DNA of 64,000 nucleotides from Sphingorhabdus sp. (GTDB taxonomy: Bacteria; Pseudomonadota; Alphaproteobacteria; Sphingomonadales; Sphingomonadaceae). Positions 8,877 through 16,918 of this stretch are shown here, in pieces. The notes beneath the pieces are model-generated. The model was not told where the DNA came from. It did no database searches and saw only the letters and a program-made list of their open reading frames with translations. The DNA lies in NCBI GenBank assembly GCA_028279555.1, contig JANQNO010000008.1, forward strand, positions 124,001 to 188,000, read 5' to 3'. The translations under genes and the position numbers were made by a program. Positions within the stretch are counted from its first letter, which is position 1; each line of letters opens with the position of its first letter.

Positions 8877-10510
8877 CGGATGGGTGCCGGCGGCTCCATA
8901 AAGACTTCAGCGCCCGGCCCCAGCGGGATTTCGAGCGCTACCCAGCCAAGAACAAGCAATACGCCCGAGACCATGAACCATAGCGCATAGGGCAGCATCA
9001 TCGCCGTCAGGCTGCCGAGACCGAACTCCTTGTTCCAGCGCTGGCAGAAAATCAGGATCAACGGGAAATAGACCATCAGAGGCGTTATGATATTGGTCGC
9101 GCTGTCGCCGACGCGATAGGCCGCCGTTGCACCTTCCGGGCTGACACCGAGCAGCATCAGCATCGGCACCAGAACCGGCGCAAGAAGCGCCCATTTGGCG
9201 CTGGCCGAGCCCACAAACAGGTTCAATATTCCTGCAAACAGAACGATCAGCCCGACGACAATCGGCATGGGCAATCCGGTGGCTTGTATGGCCCCTGCAC
9301 CATGGACCGCTGTTATCAGGCCAAGATTGGACCAGCCGAACATTGCCACGAAATGAGCAGCAGCAAAGGCAAGCACGAGATAATAGCCCATATCTTTCAT
9401 GGCTTCGGACATCATCTCAACAAGATCGCGGTGATTCTTGATTGTCCCGGCGGCTCGGCCATAGGCCCAGCCGCACAGCAGGAACAGCAGAAAGAAGGCC
9501 GCGACAAGCGACTGATATAGAGGCCGCAGCGTCGTGTGGATCGAGCATTCGCCAGTTGCAATCGTACCAGACGCGCAGGCCGTTTCGTCAATCAGCGGTG
9601 TGCCCGGTGCAAATACCATCGCGGTCCAGAGGGCAGCCACAAAAAGAACCGCCAATCCTGCGTGGCGCAGGCCGCGGCGTCCCTCTTCGCTAACCTCGGC
9701 ATCATGCTCAGCTTCTGCCTCGATGGCCTCATCGCCGCCGGAAACGAGCGAGCCATCCCATTTGCCGAGCCTCGGCTCGATGACCTTGTCAGTAACATAC
9801 CAGATAATTGGCAGGTAAATGAACGTCATTGCAGCGATAAAATACCAGTTTCCTGCGATGTTGACCGACCAGTCCGTAGTCAGCGAGCTGACCTTTACCG
9901 CTTCTTCCGTAATCCCGAAGAGCAGCGCATCGAGCTGTCCGGGCGAAATATTGGCCGAGAAACCGCCGGAAACGCCCGCAAAGGCAGCGGCAATTCCCGC
10001 CAGCGGGTGCCTGCCTGCGGCAGCAAACAATATTCCGGCCAGCGGAATCAGGACGACATAGCCTGCATCGGCCGCGTGATTGCCCAGCATGGCTATCAGC
10101 GCCACCGCTGGCGTAAGAAGCGCCTGAGGGGCCTTGCGGACGGCGACTTTCATGGCGCTGGCGAAGAAGCCCGATCGTTCCGCCACGCCTGCCCCGAGCA
10201 TCACGACCAGCACATAGCCAAGCGGATGAAAGTGGGTGAAAGTCTTGGGCATTTCCACCCATAATTTCTGAATGTTTTCGGCCGCCAGCAGGCTGGTCGC
10301 AGCGATCACTTTCGCTGCTCCGGTTTCCTCGTCCAGCTCTGTCGGATGCAAAGCAGACCAGCCCAAAAGCTGCGCCAAGACCGACAGCGCCACAAGGCCC
10401 AATATCAAATAGAAGAAGATGAAAACCGGATCGGGAAGCCTGTTGCCCGTCCGCTCTACCCAGCCCAAAAACCCCTTTACATCGCTCGCAGCCGTTGATT
10501 CGCCCGACAT
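8873..10510 (-). CDS. AbgT-family transporter
   Basis: A 545-residue membrane protein of the AbgT family, whose members move p-aminobenzoyl-glutamate or export sulfonamide antimetabolites. Family marks include WVERTGNRLPDPVFIFFYL at the N-terminus, HPLGYVLVVMLGAGVAERSG, and FAGVSGGFSANISPGQLDAL. An acidic cytoplasmic insert with many Glu lies near residue 265. Length agrees with the family (about 510-545). It is the first gene of a two-gene unit with the SLC13 permease, lies about 90 bp downstream of aroC on the same strand, and is separated from it by a weak terminator-like hairpin. Pairing with a second carrier hints at a shared anionic substrate (inference). Confidence 0.9.
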   Translation of the reverse strand: MSGESTAASDVKGFLGWVERTGNRLPDPVFIFFYLILGLVALSVLAQLLGWSALHPTELDEETGAAKVIAATSLLAAENIQKLWVEMPKTFTHFHPLGYVLVVMLGAGVAERSGFFASAMKVAVRKAPQALLTPAVALIAMLGNHAADAGYVVLIPLAGILFAAAGRHPLAGIAAAFAGVSGGFSANISPGQLDALLFGITEEAVKVSSLTTDWSVNIAGNWYFIAAMTFIYLPIIWYVTDKVIEPRLGKWDGSLVSGGDEAIEAEAEHDAEVSEEGRRGLRHAGLAVLFVAALWTAMVFAPGTPLIDETACASGTIATGECSIHTTLRPLYQSLVAAFFLLFLLCGWAYGRAAGTIKNHRDLVEMMSEAMKDMGYYLVLAFAAAHFVAMFGWSNLGLITAVHGAGAIQATGLPMPIVVGLIVLFAGILNLFVGSASAKWALLAPVLVPMLMLLGVSPEGATAAYRVGDSATNIITPLMVYFPLILIFCQRWNKEFGLGSLTAMMLPYALWFMVSGVLLVLGWVALEIPLGPGAEVFMEPPAPIR

Positions 10511-10535
10511 ATTATTCTCTTTATTCTCTCTGCAG

Positions 10536-10557
10536 CCAAAACCCTGGCAAGAGGGTT
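10536..10557 (-). terminator. Weak terminator-like hairpin between aroC and abgT-like gene
   Basis: On the minus strand AACCCT and AGGGTT form a 6-bp stem around a CTTGCC loop followed by only a few T residues. It lies in the 90-bp gap after aroC. The short U-run means termination, if any, would be partial, so read-through from the fabI-aroC operon into the transporter pair is possible. Confidence 0.35.
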
Positions 10558-10599
10558 AGCCAGCACAAGGCGCGATGGCAAGAAGACTCGGCGGTATGT

Positions 10600-11670
10600 T
10601 CAGCCGCATTGCGCGCGGTGCAGCAGCTTTTGATCTGCGAGCACCAGGGCCATCATAGCTTCGACAACGGGAGTACCGCGAATGCCGACGCAGGGGTCAT
10701 GACGGCCTTTGGTAACGATTTCTGCCGGCTCTCCGTCCTTTGTAATCGTCTCGACGGGCGTCAGGATCGAACTGGTGGGTTTGAAGGCAACGCGGCATAC
10801 CAGCGGTTGTCCGGTGGCGATACCGCCAGCCGTGCCGCCGGCGTGATTGGCCAGAAATTCGGGACTGCCGCCTTTGCCGGGGCGCATGGCGTCGGCATTT
10901 TCTTCGCCGCGTAGCCGCGCCGCTGCAAAGCCATCGCCAATCTCGACGCCTTTGGTTGCATTGATGCTCATCATCGCAGCAGCCAGCTCGCTATCCATTT
11001 TTGCGTAAACTGGTGCTCCCCAGCCAGCTGGAACGCCGCTGGCAATGCATTCGACAACGGCACCCAACGAGCTACCGGCCTTCCGCGCATCGTCGACCAG
11101 CTGCTCCCATCTTTTTGCAGCTTCGGCATCGGGGCAGAAAAAGGGGTTCCTCGATATTTCATCAGAATCGAAATTTCCGCGATCAACCGCGTCGCCGCCG
11201 ATTTCGCAAACGTAAGCGGCAAACGAGACTTCAGGAACTACCAGCCGGGCGACAGCGCCAGCAGCCACTCGTGCTGCGGTTTCACGTGCAGAGCTGCGCC
11301 CGCCTCCGCGATAGTCGCGAAAGCCATATTTCGCGTCATAGGTGTAATCGGCATGGCCAGGGCGATAGGCCTTCGCTACGTCGCTATAATCTTTCGACCG
11401 CTGATCGACATTTTCGATCATCAAGGAAATCGGCGTTCCGGTCGTCTTGCCCTCGAAAATCCCTGAGAGGATTTTGACCTGGTCAGGCTCTTTGCGCTGC
11501 GTTGTATATTTTGACTGGCCTGGGCGGCGAGCATCGAGGAATGGCTGAATTTTGGCTTCCGAGAGCTCCAGACCCGGCGGGCAGCCATCGATTACCACGC
11601 CCAGCGCAGGGCCGTGGCTTTCTCCCCAAGTCGTGAAGCGAAATGCGCGTCCGAAGGTGTTGAAGCTCAT
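10600..11670 (-). CDS. aroC: Chorismate synthase
   Basis: A 356-residue FMN-dependent enzyme turning 5-enolpyruvylshikimate-3-phosphate into chorismate, the last step of the common aromatic pathway. It begins [20 protein letters not shown] and carries the family signatures [32 protein letters not shown] and [18 protein letters not shown]. Length is typical. The ATG at 11670 overlaps the stop of the upstream adhesin-E-like frame by 4 bp (ATGA), so its translation is probably coupled to that damaged gene. aroQ of the same pathway lies at 56.9 kb. Confidence 0.97.
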   Translation of the reverse strand: MSFNTFGRAFRFTTWGESHGPALGVVIDGCPPGLELSEAKIQPFLDARRPGQSKYTTQRKEPDQVKILSGIFEGKTTGTPISLMIENVDQRSKDYSDVAKAYRPGHADYTYDAKYGFRDYRGGGRSSARETAARVAAGAVARLVVPEVSFAAYVCEIGGDAVDRGNFDSDEISRNPFFCPDAEAAKRWEQLVDDARKAGSSLGAVVECIASGVPAGWGAPVYAKMDSELAAAMMSINATKGVEIGDGFAAARLRGEENADAMRPGKGGSPEFLANHAGGTAGGIATGQPLVCRVAFKPTSSILTPVETITKDGEPAEIVTKGRHDPCVGIRGTPVVEAMMALVLADQKLLHRAQCG

Positions 11671-12071
11671 AACTGCCGTTTTGATGGGCAGGCGGAGGTA
11701 AGAGCGCCCTCCAAAACCGTATCTGGGGCTACGTAGCGGTATTTTGTAGGCGCTTCACTATCGTCCCAGCTATCGATAATTTCACCCGACGGTGCATACA
11801 TAATCGTCTGTAAAGTCTTCGCTTTTCGGTTTACGCAATCAAAGTTGATCAGCTTTTTTGTTGTACGATGTTTGACCGTACTGTCTTTGCTATAGTCGAT
11901 TTCCACCCAAACCCTTGGATATTTGTCATCTTCATTTAGAATGTCATTCAATCGCATTTTCTAGACACACCCTGTTTGACAACTGGATACTTCTAACCAC
12001 GGATTGTCTTTAGCTACAACACCACCTGCCGTCGCCAGTAAAGCCAAACCGAGAAAGCGTATTAATTTCAC
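11667..12071 (-). pseudogene. Surface-adhesin-E-like secreted protein, interrupted by an in-frame TAG
   Basis: From the GTG at 12071 the frame reads a signal peptide (MKLIRFLGLALLATAGG, then VVA), a short mature start KDNPWLEVSSCQTGCV, then TAG at 11963-11961. The same frame continues with KMRLNDILNEDDKYPRVWVE and IDYSKDSTVKHRTTK to NFDC and a C-terminal Cys ([10 protein letters not shown]). The segment after the stop resembles the small surface-adhesin-E domain (VWV-x-DYS, two Cys), which normally follows a signal peptide. The amber codon sits where that family often has Tyr. The GTG overlaps the DUF2442 stop by 4 bp (GTGA) and the distal stop overlaps aroC (ATGA), so this was one gene in a coupled series. 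Alternatives are a restart at the ATG at 11957, amber readthrough, or a sequencing error. Confidence 0.7.
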
Positions 12072-12316
12072 GCTGCCTGTTTTCCATCGAAGGCCATTCG
12101 GCCATTCAGGATGGCTTCTATAGATATATCTTCGTCAAGCGTTTCCCAATGGATGCCGCTAGGGGAAAGAAAATAGTTGGACCGGCCGTCCGACGTTCCT
12201 TTCAGCAGTCGTGGATACCAAGCCAGCGGAACGCCGATCTTGCGGCCATCCTCTAGCGAAACCCAAAATAGGTTCTCGTCGAACTCAACCTTCGTCGGCG
12301 CGGGCAAAATACTCAT
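12068..12316 (-). CDS. DUF2442-domain protein
   Basis: An 82-residue protein: KVEFDENLFWVSLEDGRKIG, then VPLAWYPRLLKG and SGIHWETLDEDISIEAILNG, which are the recurring features of DUF2442. Such proteins commonly sit directly downstream of a DUF4160 gene, as here, where the two reading frames overlap by 32 bp. The pair is often regarded as toxin-antitoxin-like, but no biochemical role is established to my knowledge. Its TGA overlaps the next gene's GTG start. Confidence 0.85.
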   Translation of the reverse strand: MSILPAPTKVEFDENLFWVSLEDGRKIGVPLAWYPRLLKGTSDGRSNYFLSPSGIHWETLDEDISIEAILNGRMAFDGKQAA

Positions 12317-12542
12317 TCCATGCCTCCTCTATCTCTTCCCTTCTGTCGATCACAACGTCCAGAACGATCCGCATTTCCTTTGCGTTCAGCCCACGGTTAT
12401 AGGCAACTCGTACTTCGGGATAAAGCCATAGTTTGGCATCACGCCCCGGCTTGGCTACATGAACATGCAAAGGCTCGCGCGGTTGCCCTTCGTAAGAAAA
12501 GAAATGAAAACGCCAGCCGCGATATTCGAAAACCTTCGGCAT
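12285..12542 (-). CDS. DUF4160-domain protein
   Basis: An 85-residue protein beginning MPKVFEYRGWRFHFFSYEG with REPLHVHVAKPGRDAKLWL, then a helical tail VIDRREEIEEAWNEYFA. The HVHV motif and the 'RFHFFSYEGQPREP' stretch define DUF4160. Its ATG overlaps the fabI stop by one base (TAATG) and its 3' end overlaps the DUF2442 gene by 32 bp. It is therefore inserted in phase with the host operon and probably translated from the fabI message. A toxin-antitoxin-like role with DUF2442 is an inference from pairing only. Confidence 0.87.
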   Translation of the reverse strand: MPKVFEYRGWRFHFFSYEGQPREPLHVHVAKPGRDAKLWLYPEVRVAYNRGLNAKEMRIVLDVVIDRREEIEEAWNEYFARADEG

Positions 12543-13360
12543 TACCTGTCCAGCGCTATATCCGGCGCGTCTTCCTGTTTCATACCGATCGTGTGATAAC
12601 CGGCATCGACGTGATGTGTCTCCCCGGTAGCACCAGCCGACAGGTCGGAGAGGAAATAGAGCGCGCTTGCCCCGACGTCGTCGATGGTCACATTGCGCCG
12701 CATAGGCGAATTATGTTCGTTCCATTTCAGGATATAGCGGAAATCGCCGATGCCGCTTGCCGCCAGCGTCTTGATCGGCCCGGCGCTGATTGCGTTGACA
12801 CGAATACCGTCTGGCCCGACATCGTTGGCGAGATATTTGACGCTGGTTTCAAGCGCGCTTTTTGCTACACCCATGACGTTGTAGTGCGGCACGACCTTTT
12901 CCGCACCGTAATAAGACAGGGTTAGCAGCGATCCCCCCGGTTTCATCATCGCTGCAGCGCGTTTGGCCACCGCAGTAAAGCTGTAGACGCTAATATTCAT
13001 TGTCATCAGAAAATCATCCAGCGTGACATCGAAATATTTACCCCGCAAAGCTTCCTTGTTGGTGAAGCCAATCGCGTGCACGACAAAGTCGATCTCAGGC
13101 CACTTCTCAGCGAGCGCAGCAAAAGTCCGGTCGAGATTGTCCATATCCGATACATCGCAGTCGAGCAGAAAATCGCAGCCAAGTTCATCGGCCAATGGCT
13201 TGACGCGCTTCAGCATCGTCTCGCCCTGATAGCTGATCGCGAGTTCAGCGCCTTCCGCATGCAGGCGCCGGGCTATGCCCCAGGCGAGGGATTTATTGTT
13301 GGCCAGCCCCATGATCAGGCCGCGTTTGCCTTTCATCAGATCGCCCATGGTCGCATTCAC
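12542..13360 (-). CDS. fabI: Enoyl-[acyl-carrier-protein] reductase (NADH)
   Basis: A 272-residue short-chain dehydrogenase-fold enzyme that reduces trans-2-enoyl-ACP in the last step of each fatty-acid elongation cycle; target of triclosan-type inhibitors. It has the FabI cofactor motif GLANNKSLAWGIA and the catalytic Tyr-x6-Lys in HYNVMGVAKSAL, preceded by SYYGAEKVVP. The end runs GYHTIGMKQEDAPDIALDR, longer than E. coli FabI, as in other alphaproteobacteria. Its start overlaps the yihY stop by 4 bp. Translation could begin at M1, M5 or M9. Confidence 0.96.
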   Translation of the reverse strand: MNATMGDLMKGKRGLIMGLANNKSLAWGIARRLHAEGAELAISYQGETMLKRVKPLADELGCDFLLDCDVSDMDNLDRTFAALAEKWPEIDFVVHAIGFTNKEALRGKYFDVTLDDFLMTMNISVYSFTAVAKRAAAMMKPGGSLLTLSYYGAEKVVPHYNVMGVAKSALETSVKYLANDVGPDGIRVNAISAGPIKTLAASGIGDFRYILKWNEHNSPMRRNVTIDDVGASALYFLSDLSAGATGETHHVDAGYHTIGMKQEDAPDIALDR

Positions 13361-14313
13361 TCCTTGCTGGAATCCTGTGCAACATCCTCTACGCCATTTC
13401 CATCGGCATTGGCCAGCGCTGCGTTCAATTGCGCGCCAATGACCAGCCCCAGCCCGATCAGGTAAAAGAAGATCAGCGTGATCATCACGCCTGCGAGACT
13501 GCCATAGGTCAGATCATAGCGCGTCATCCGCGCAATAAAGATGGGCAGGAGGCTGGTGCAGGCGAGCCACCAGAGGCTGACAAAGGCCGCACCGGGCCAT
13601 TTGGCGAAATGCCGGCTGCGATATTTCCGCGGGGTAAGCCCCCGGAAAACGATATAGATGGCCGCAAAAAGGACGAAAAAAGGAATGATCTGCCCCCAAG
13701 AGAGATATTCGTTGGCGCTTTGCACCGCCGGAAACACCCGCAGGACGAGCTCTTCTATCGCTGAAACCGCGACCTGCGCGCTAAAAGCTGCCATGGTCAG
13801 CAAAACCGCCGCGATTATCACCAGGATGGTTCCGAGACGATATTGCCAGAAAAAGCGTTCAGGCTCCGTGCCATAGGCGCGGTTCAAAATATCGCGAAAG
13901 GCTTCGACCAGACTGGCTGTGGTCCACAGGCCGACGACAGCGCCGATCCACAAAAGCGGACCTGACCGCGCAGTCATGGCGCTCTCGACCGGTTCTCTCA
14001 AAGCTTCCGTTACGCTCGGCGGGACGGTGGCAAAAAAAGCTTCGACGAGGCCGATACCGGCGCTGCTGTCGCCAAAGGTCCCGATAATCGCGGCTGCGAC
14101 AATGAAAAAGGAGAATACAGCGAGCAGCGAGAGATAGGCAAAATTGCCAGCATGGACGAACCCCTCGCTATAGACCCCGACGGCGATGCGACGCACAACC
14201 TCGATTGTCTGGTGCGGGACATCCAGCCGGTGAAACCATTTCTCCTCGCTCTCCGCCCTACCTTCGCCTTTCTGGGCGCGGGCCTCGGGCGACAGCGGAG
14301 AATGCTCGCTCAT
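13357..14313 (-). CDS. yihY: YihY/BrkB-family inner-membrane protein
   Basis: A 318-residue integral membrane protein with about six hydrophobic segments after a charged N-terminus. Family marks include NFAYLSLLAVFSFF near residue 57, WKTTASLVEAFRDILNRAYG-like text at about 130-150 (here WTTASLVEAFRDILNRAYG), and SRHFAKWPGAAFVSLWWLA. The family was once misnamed ribonuclease BN; its molecular role is unknown. It is 6 bp downstream of the DnaJ-like gene and coupled by ATGA to fabI, a gene order I associate with sphingomonads. Confidence 0.9.
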   Translation of the reverse strand: MSEHSPLSPEARAQKGEGRAESEEKWFHRLDVPHQTIEVVRRIAVGVYSEGFVHAGNFAYLSLLAVFSFFIVAAAIIGTFGDSSAGIGLVEAFFATVPPSVTEALREPVESAMTARSGPLLWIGAVVGLWTTASLVEAFRDILNRAYGTEPERFFWQYRLGTILVIIAAVLLTMAAFSAQVAVSAIEELVLRVFPAVQSANEYLSWGQIIPFFVLFAAIYIVFRGLTPRKYRSRHFAKWPGAAFVSLWWLACTSLLPIFIARMTRYDLTYGSLAGVMITLIFFYLIGLGLVIGAQLNAALANADGNGVEDVAQDSSKE

Positions 14314-14319
14314 GTGATT

Positions 14320-15264
14320 TTAGACGCCCAGGTCTGATCTGACATCTTCATCATCTGGGAGCTGAGCTGACAGCTTGGAGCGCAGCTTCTTGTCATCGGG
14401 CAAGCGGATCATAATAGTCACGAGCTGATCGCCAGAACCGCCTTTCTTCTTTGTAAAGCCCTTGCCCTTGAGCCGCATTGTTGTTCCGCCCTGCACGCCT
14501 TCGGGGATAGTCAGCATGACCGGCTTGGACACGGTCGGAACCCTTATTTTCGCGCCGTTGAGCGCTTCCTTTAGAGTAATGGGCAGTTCGAGACGGATAT
14601 GATCTCCGTCGCGCTCGAAAAAGGGATGCTTGCCGACCTTAATCGTAATCATCGCATCGCCATTGCCCCCAGGACCCGTCTGCCCTTTGCCCGGGATGCG
14701 AATCTGTTGCCCTGAAACGACGCCCTTGGGTAGTTTGAACTCGACCGTCTTGCCATCGCGCAGCGTAATACGCTGCGGTTCCAATGTCGCGGCGTCGGTG
14801 AAGGAAACAAGATGCTGATAGGCGATATTGGCCCCTTTGGGCGGAGGAGCTGACCGACGCTGCTGCTGCGCGCCGGCAAATGGATCGGCGCGCGATTGCG
14901 AATTTCCGCCGCCGAAGATGCCTTCAAAAAGATCGCCCAGATCGATCCCGCCGCCGCCAAAATCAAACCCGCCGGTCTCTCCACCGGGCTGTCCACCCGG
15001 AAATCCTCCGCTTCCGAAACCGCCGCCGAAGGGATGGCGCGGATTGCCCTGGCCATCGATTTCACCGCGATCATAGGCCGCCCGCTTTTCCTTGTCAGAC
15101 AGGAGGTCATAGGCCTTCGTCACGTCACTGAACCTGTCAGCGGCCTTCGGATTGTCCTTGTTCTTGTCGGGATGTAATTCCTTGGCGAGCTTGCGATAGG
15201 CGCTCTTGATCGCCTTGTCGTCTGCCCCCTTTGATATGCCCAATGTTGCGTATGGATCTGCCAT
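14320..15264 (-). CDS. DnaJ/CbpA-type co-chaperone without zinc finger
   Basis: A 314-residue class II J-protein that should stimulate DnaK ATPase and bind clients. The J-domain spans residues 1-70 with HPD at 31-33; a Gly/Phe-rich linker covers about 75-125; the two C-terminal beta-barrel substrate domains follow (ITLRDGKTVEFKLPKGV and TLKEALNGAKIRVPT). The four CxxCxGxG repeats of DnaJ proper are absent, so it is CbpA-like rather than DnaJ. It is the first gene of the minus-strand operon leading to yihY, fabI and aroC. Confidence 0.92.
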   Translation of the reverse strand: MADPYATLGISKGADDKAIKSAYRKLAKELHPDKNKDNPKAADRFSDVTKAYDLLSDKEKRAAYDRGEIDGQGNPRHPFGGGFGSGGFPGGQPGGETGGFDFGGGGIDLGDLFEGIFGGGNSQSRADPFAGAQQQRRSAPPPKGANIAYQHLVSFTDAATLEPQRITLRDGKTVEFKLPKGVVSGQQIRIPGKGQTGPGGNGDAMITIKVGKHPFFERDGDHIRLELPITLKEALNGAKIRVPTVSKPVMLTIPEGVQGGTTMRLKGKGFTKKKGGSGDQLVTIMIRLPDDKKLRSKLSAQLPDDEDVRSDLGV

Positions 15265-15404
15265 AATCTGAGAAACGTCTGTTTGCCCCTACAGTCCGAA
15301 CATAGCTGTGTTACCCCAATAAATCGGCATCGACCAGCGAAGAGTCAATGACCGGCTGCGATTAAGGGTTTTTTTGCCCCGCCGTCTGCCTTATCCCGGG
15401 ACTC

Positions 15405-16001
15405 ATGAAAGATCGCGATCCCTACGAGATATTTGACCAGTGGCTCGCTGAAGCCGTTGAGAAGGAGCCTAACGACCCCAACGCAATGACGCTGGCCACC
15501 GCGAATGCGCAGGGCCAGCCATCGGCGCGCATGGTGCTGCTAAAGGGCCATGGCCCGAATGTTGACGGGAAGGGCGGCTTCATCTTCTACACCAACCTTG
15601 AAAGCCGCAAGGGTATAGAGCTTGCAAGTAACCCGCAGGTCGCATTGCTCTTCCATTGGAAAAGCCTGCGCCGACAAGTCCGCATCGAGGGCCCCGTGGA
15701 AAGGGTTTCGGACGCTACTGCCGATGCCTATTTCGCGACAAGATCACGGCCATCGCAGCTTGGCGCGTGGGCATCCGACCAGTCGCGACCGCTTTCCGAC
15801 CGGTCGCTGTTTGAGGCTCGCTACAAGGAGATGGAAGCACGTTTCGATGGAAAGGACGTTCCTCGTCCACCGCACTGGTCAGGACATATCGTTGTTCCAG
15901 AAAAAATCGAATTTTGGCAAGATCGTGAATTCAGGCTGCATGAACGCTGGGTCTTCGAGCCCGATGGCGGCGGTTGGAATGCGGGAATGTTGTATCCTTG
16001 A
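15405..16001 (+). CDS. pdxH: Pyridoxamine/pyridoxine 5'-phosphate oxidase
   Basis: A 198-residue FMN enzyme making pyridoxal 5'-phosphate from PNP or PMP. Recognisable parts are DPYEIFDQWLAEA, ARMVLLKGH, GFIFYTNLESRKGIEL, ALLFHWKSLRRQVRIEG and the C-terminal signature EFWQDREFRLHERW. Length is slightly below the E. coli protein but normal for this group. It is divergent from the DnaJ-like gene across 140 bp, and its TGA overlaps the likely TTG start of the CDF transporter. Confidence 0.94.
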   Translation: MKDRDPYEIFDQWLAEAVEKEPNDPNAMTLATANAQGQPSARMVLLKGHGPNVDGKGGFIFYTNLESRKGIELASNPQVALLFHWKSLRRQVRIEGPVERVSDATADAYFATRSRPSQLGAWASDQSRPLSDRSLFEARYKEMEARFDGKDVPRPPHWSGHIVVPEKIEFWQDREFRLHERWVFEPDGGGWNAGMLYP

Positions 16002-16918
16002 GCGGTGTTCACCAACAGAGCCAAGAAACCAAGCACGGCATTCTGACGTCCCGCGCGGCCATCGCCAGCGTTTCGGTCGCGCTTTTCCTGCTGCTTCTAA
16101 AAGCATATGCTGCGGCGCAGACCGGTTCGGTCGCCTTGCTTGGCTCGCTTGCCGATACGGCATTTGATGTTCTTGCATCGCTCATGACCCTTTTTGCAGT
16201 ACGCTATGCCGCCAAGCCGGCCGACGACAAGCATCGCTTCGGCCATGGCAAGGCAGAAGCCGTCGGCGCGATGTTTCAGGTTATGCTGATTACCGTATCT
16301 GCCATCCTGATCGCCTGGCGCGCGATTGCACGCCTCGGCGCGGGCGAGCAAATCGAAGGCCCGGAATATGGCATCGGCGTGTCGCTGATCGCGATCGCGG
16401 CAACGCTGGCTTTGCTGGTCTATCAGCGGCATATCCTCAGACGCACAGGATCGGTCGCAATTCGAGCGGATCACCTGCATTACCAGTCCGATTTGCTACT
16501 CAACCTTGCGGTCATTGCTGCGATAGGCCTGGACAGCCTCCTCGGATTCACCGGGGCCGATCCGGTCTTTGGCTTCGCCATTGCGCTGTGGCTGCTTTAC
16601 GGCGCGGCCAGATCTGGGCGCATGGCGCTCGATCAATTGCTCGACCGGGAATGGCCCAAGGAAAAGCGCGACCGGCTACTTTCGGTGATACAGCGTCACC
16701 CATCGATGCAGGGCGTGCATGATATACGCACGCGCACTTCGGGCATGCATGATTTCGTTCAGTTCCACGTCTGGTTCGATCCCGACATGCCTCTTGGCCG
16801 GGTGCATGCGATCATGGACGAAGTGGAAGCCGAAGTAGCCCGTGAATTCCCAGCCGCCGAAGTCATCATTCATCCTGAACCCGAAGATCAAATCAAGGAC
16901 CACGAAAAAGACCCATGA
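15998..16918 (+). CDS. Cation diffusion facilitator (FieF-like divalent metal exporter)
   Basis: A proton-driven exporter of Zn, Fe or Cd from the cytoplasm. About six membrane helices start near LFLLLLKAYAAAQTGSVALL; the metal-site motifs are DTAFDVLASL, HRFGHGKAEAVGA and RADHLHYQSDLLLN. A cytoplasmic C-terminal domain (MHDFVQFHVWFDP) ends the protein. No ATG exists near the family N-terminus. TTG at 15998 is chosen because it overlaps the pdxH TGA (TTGA); a TTG at 15974 in the same frame is the alternative. The stop overlaps the PhzF start by 4 bp. Confidence 0.9.
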   Translation: MSGVHQQSQETKHGILTSRAAIASVSVALFLLLLKAYAAAQTGSVALLGSLADTAFDVLASLMTLFAVRYAAKPADDKHRFGHGKAEAVGAMFQVMLITVSAILIAWRAIARLGAGEQIEGPEYGIGVSLIAIAATLALLVYQRHILRRTGSVAIRADHLHYQSDLLLNLAVIAAIGLDSLLGFTGADPVFGFAIALWLLYGAARSGRMALDQLLDREWPKEKRDRLLSVIQRHPSMQGVHDIRTRTSGMHDFVQFHVWFDPDMPLGRVHAIMDEVEAEVAREFPAAEVIIHPEPEDQIKDHEKDP

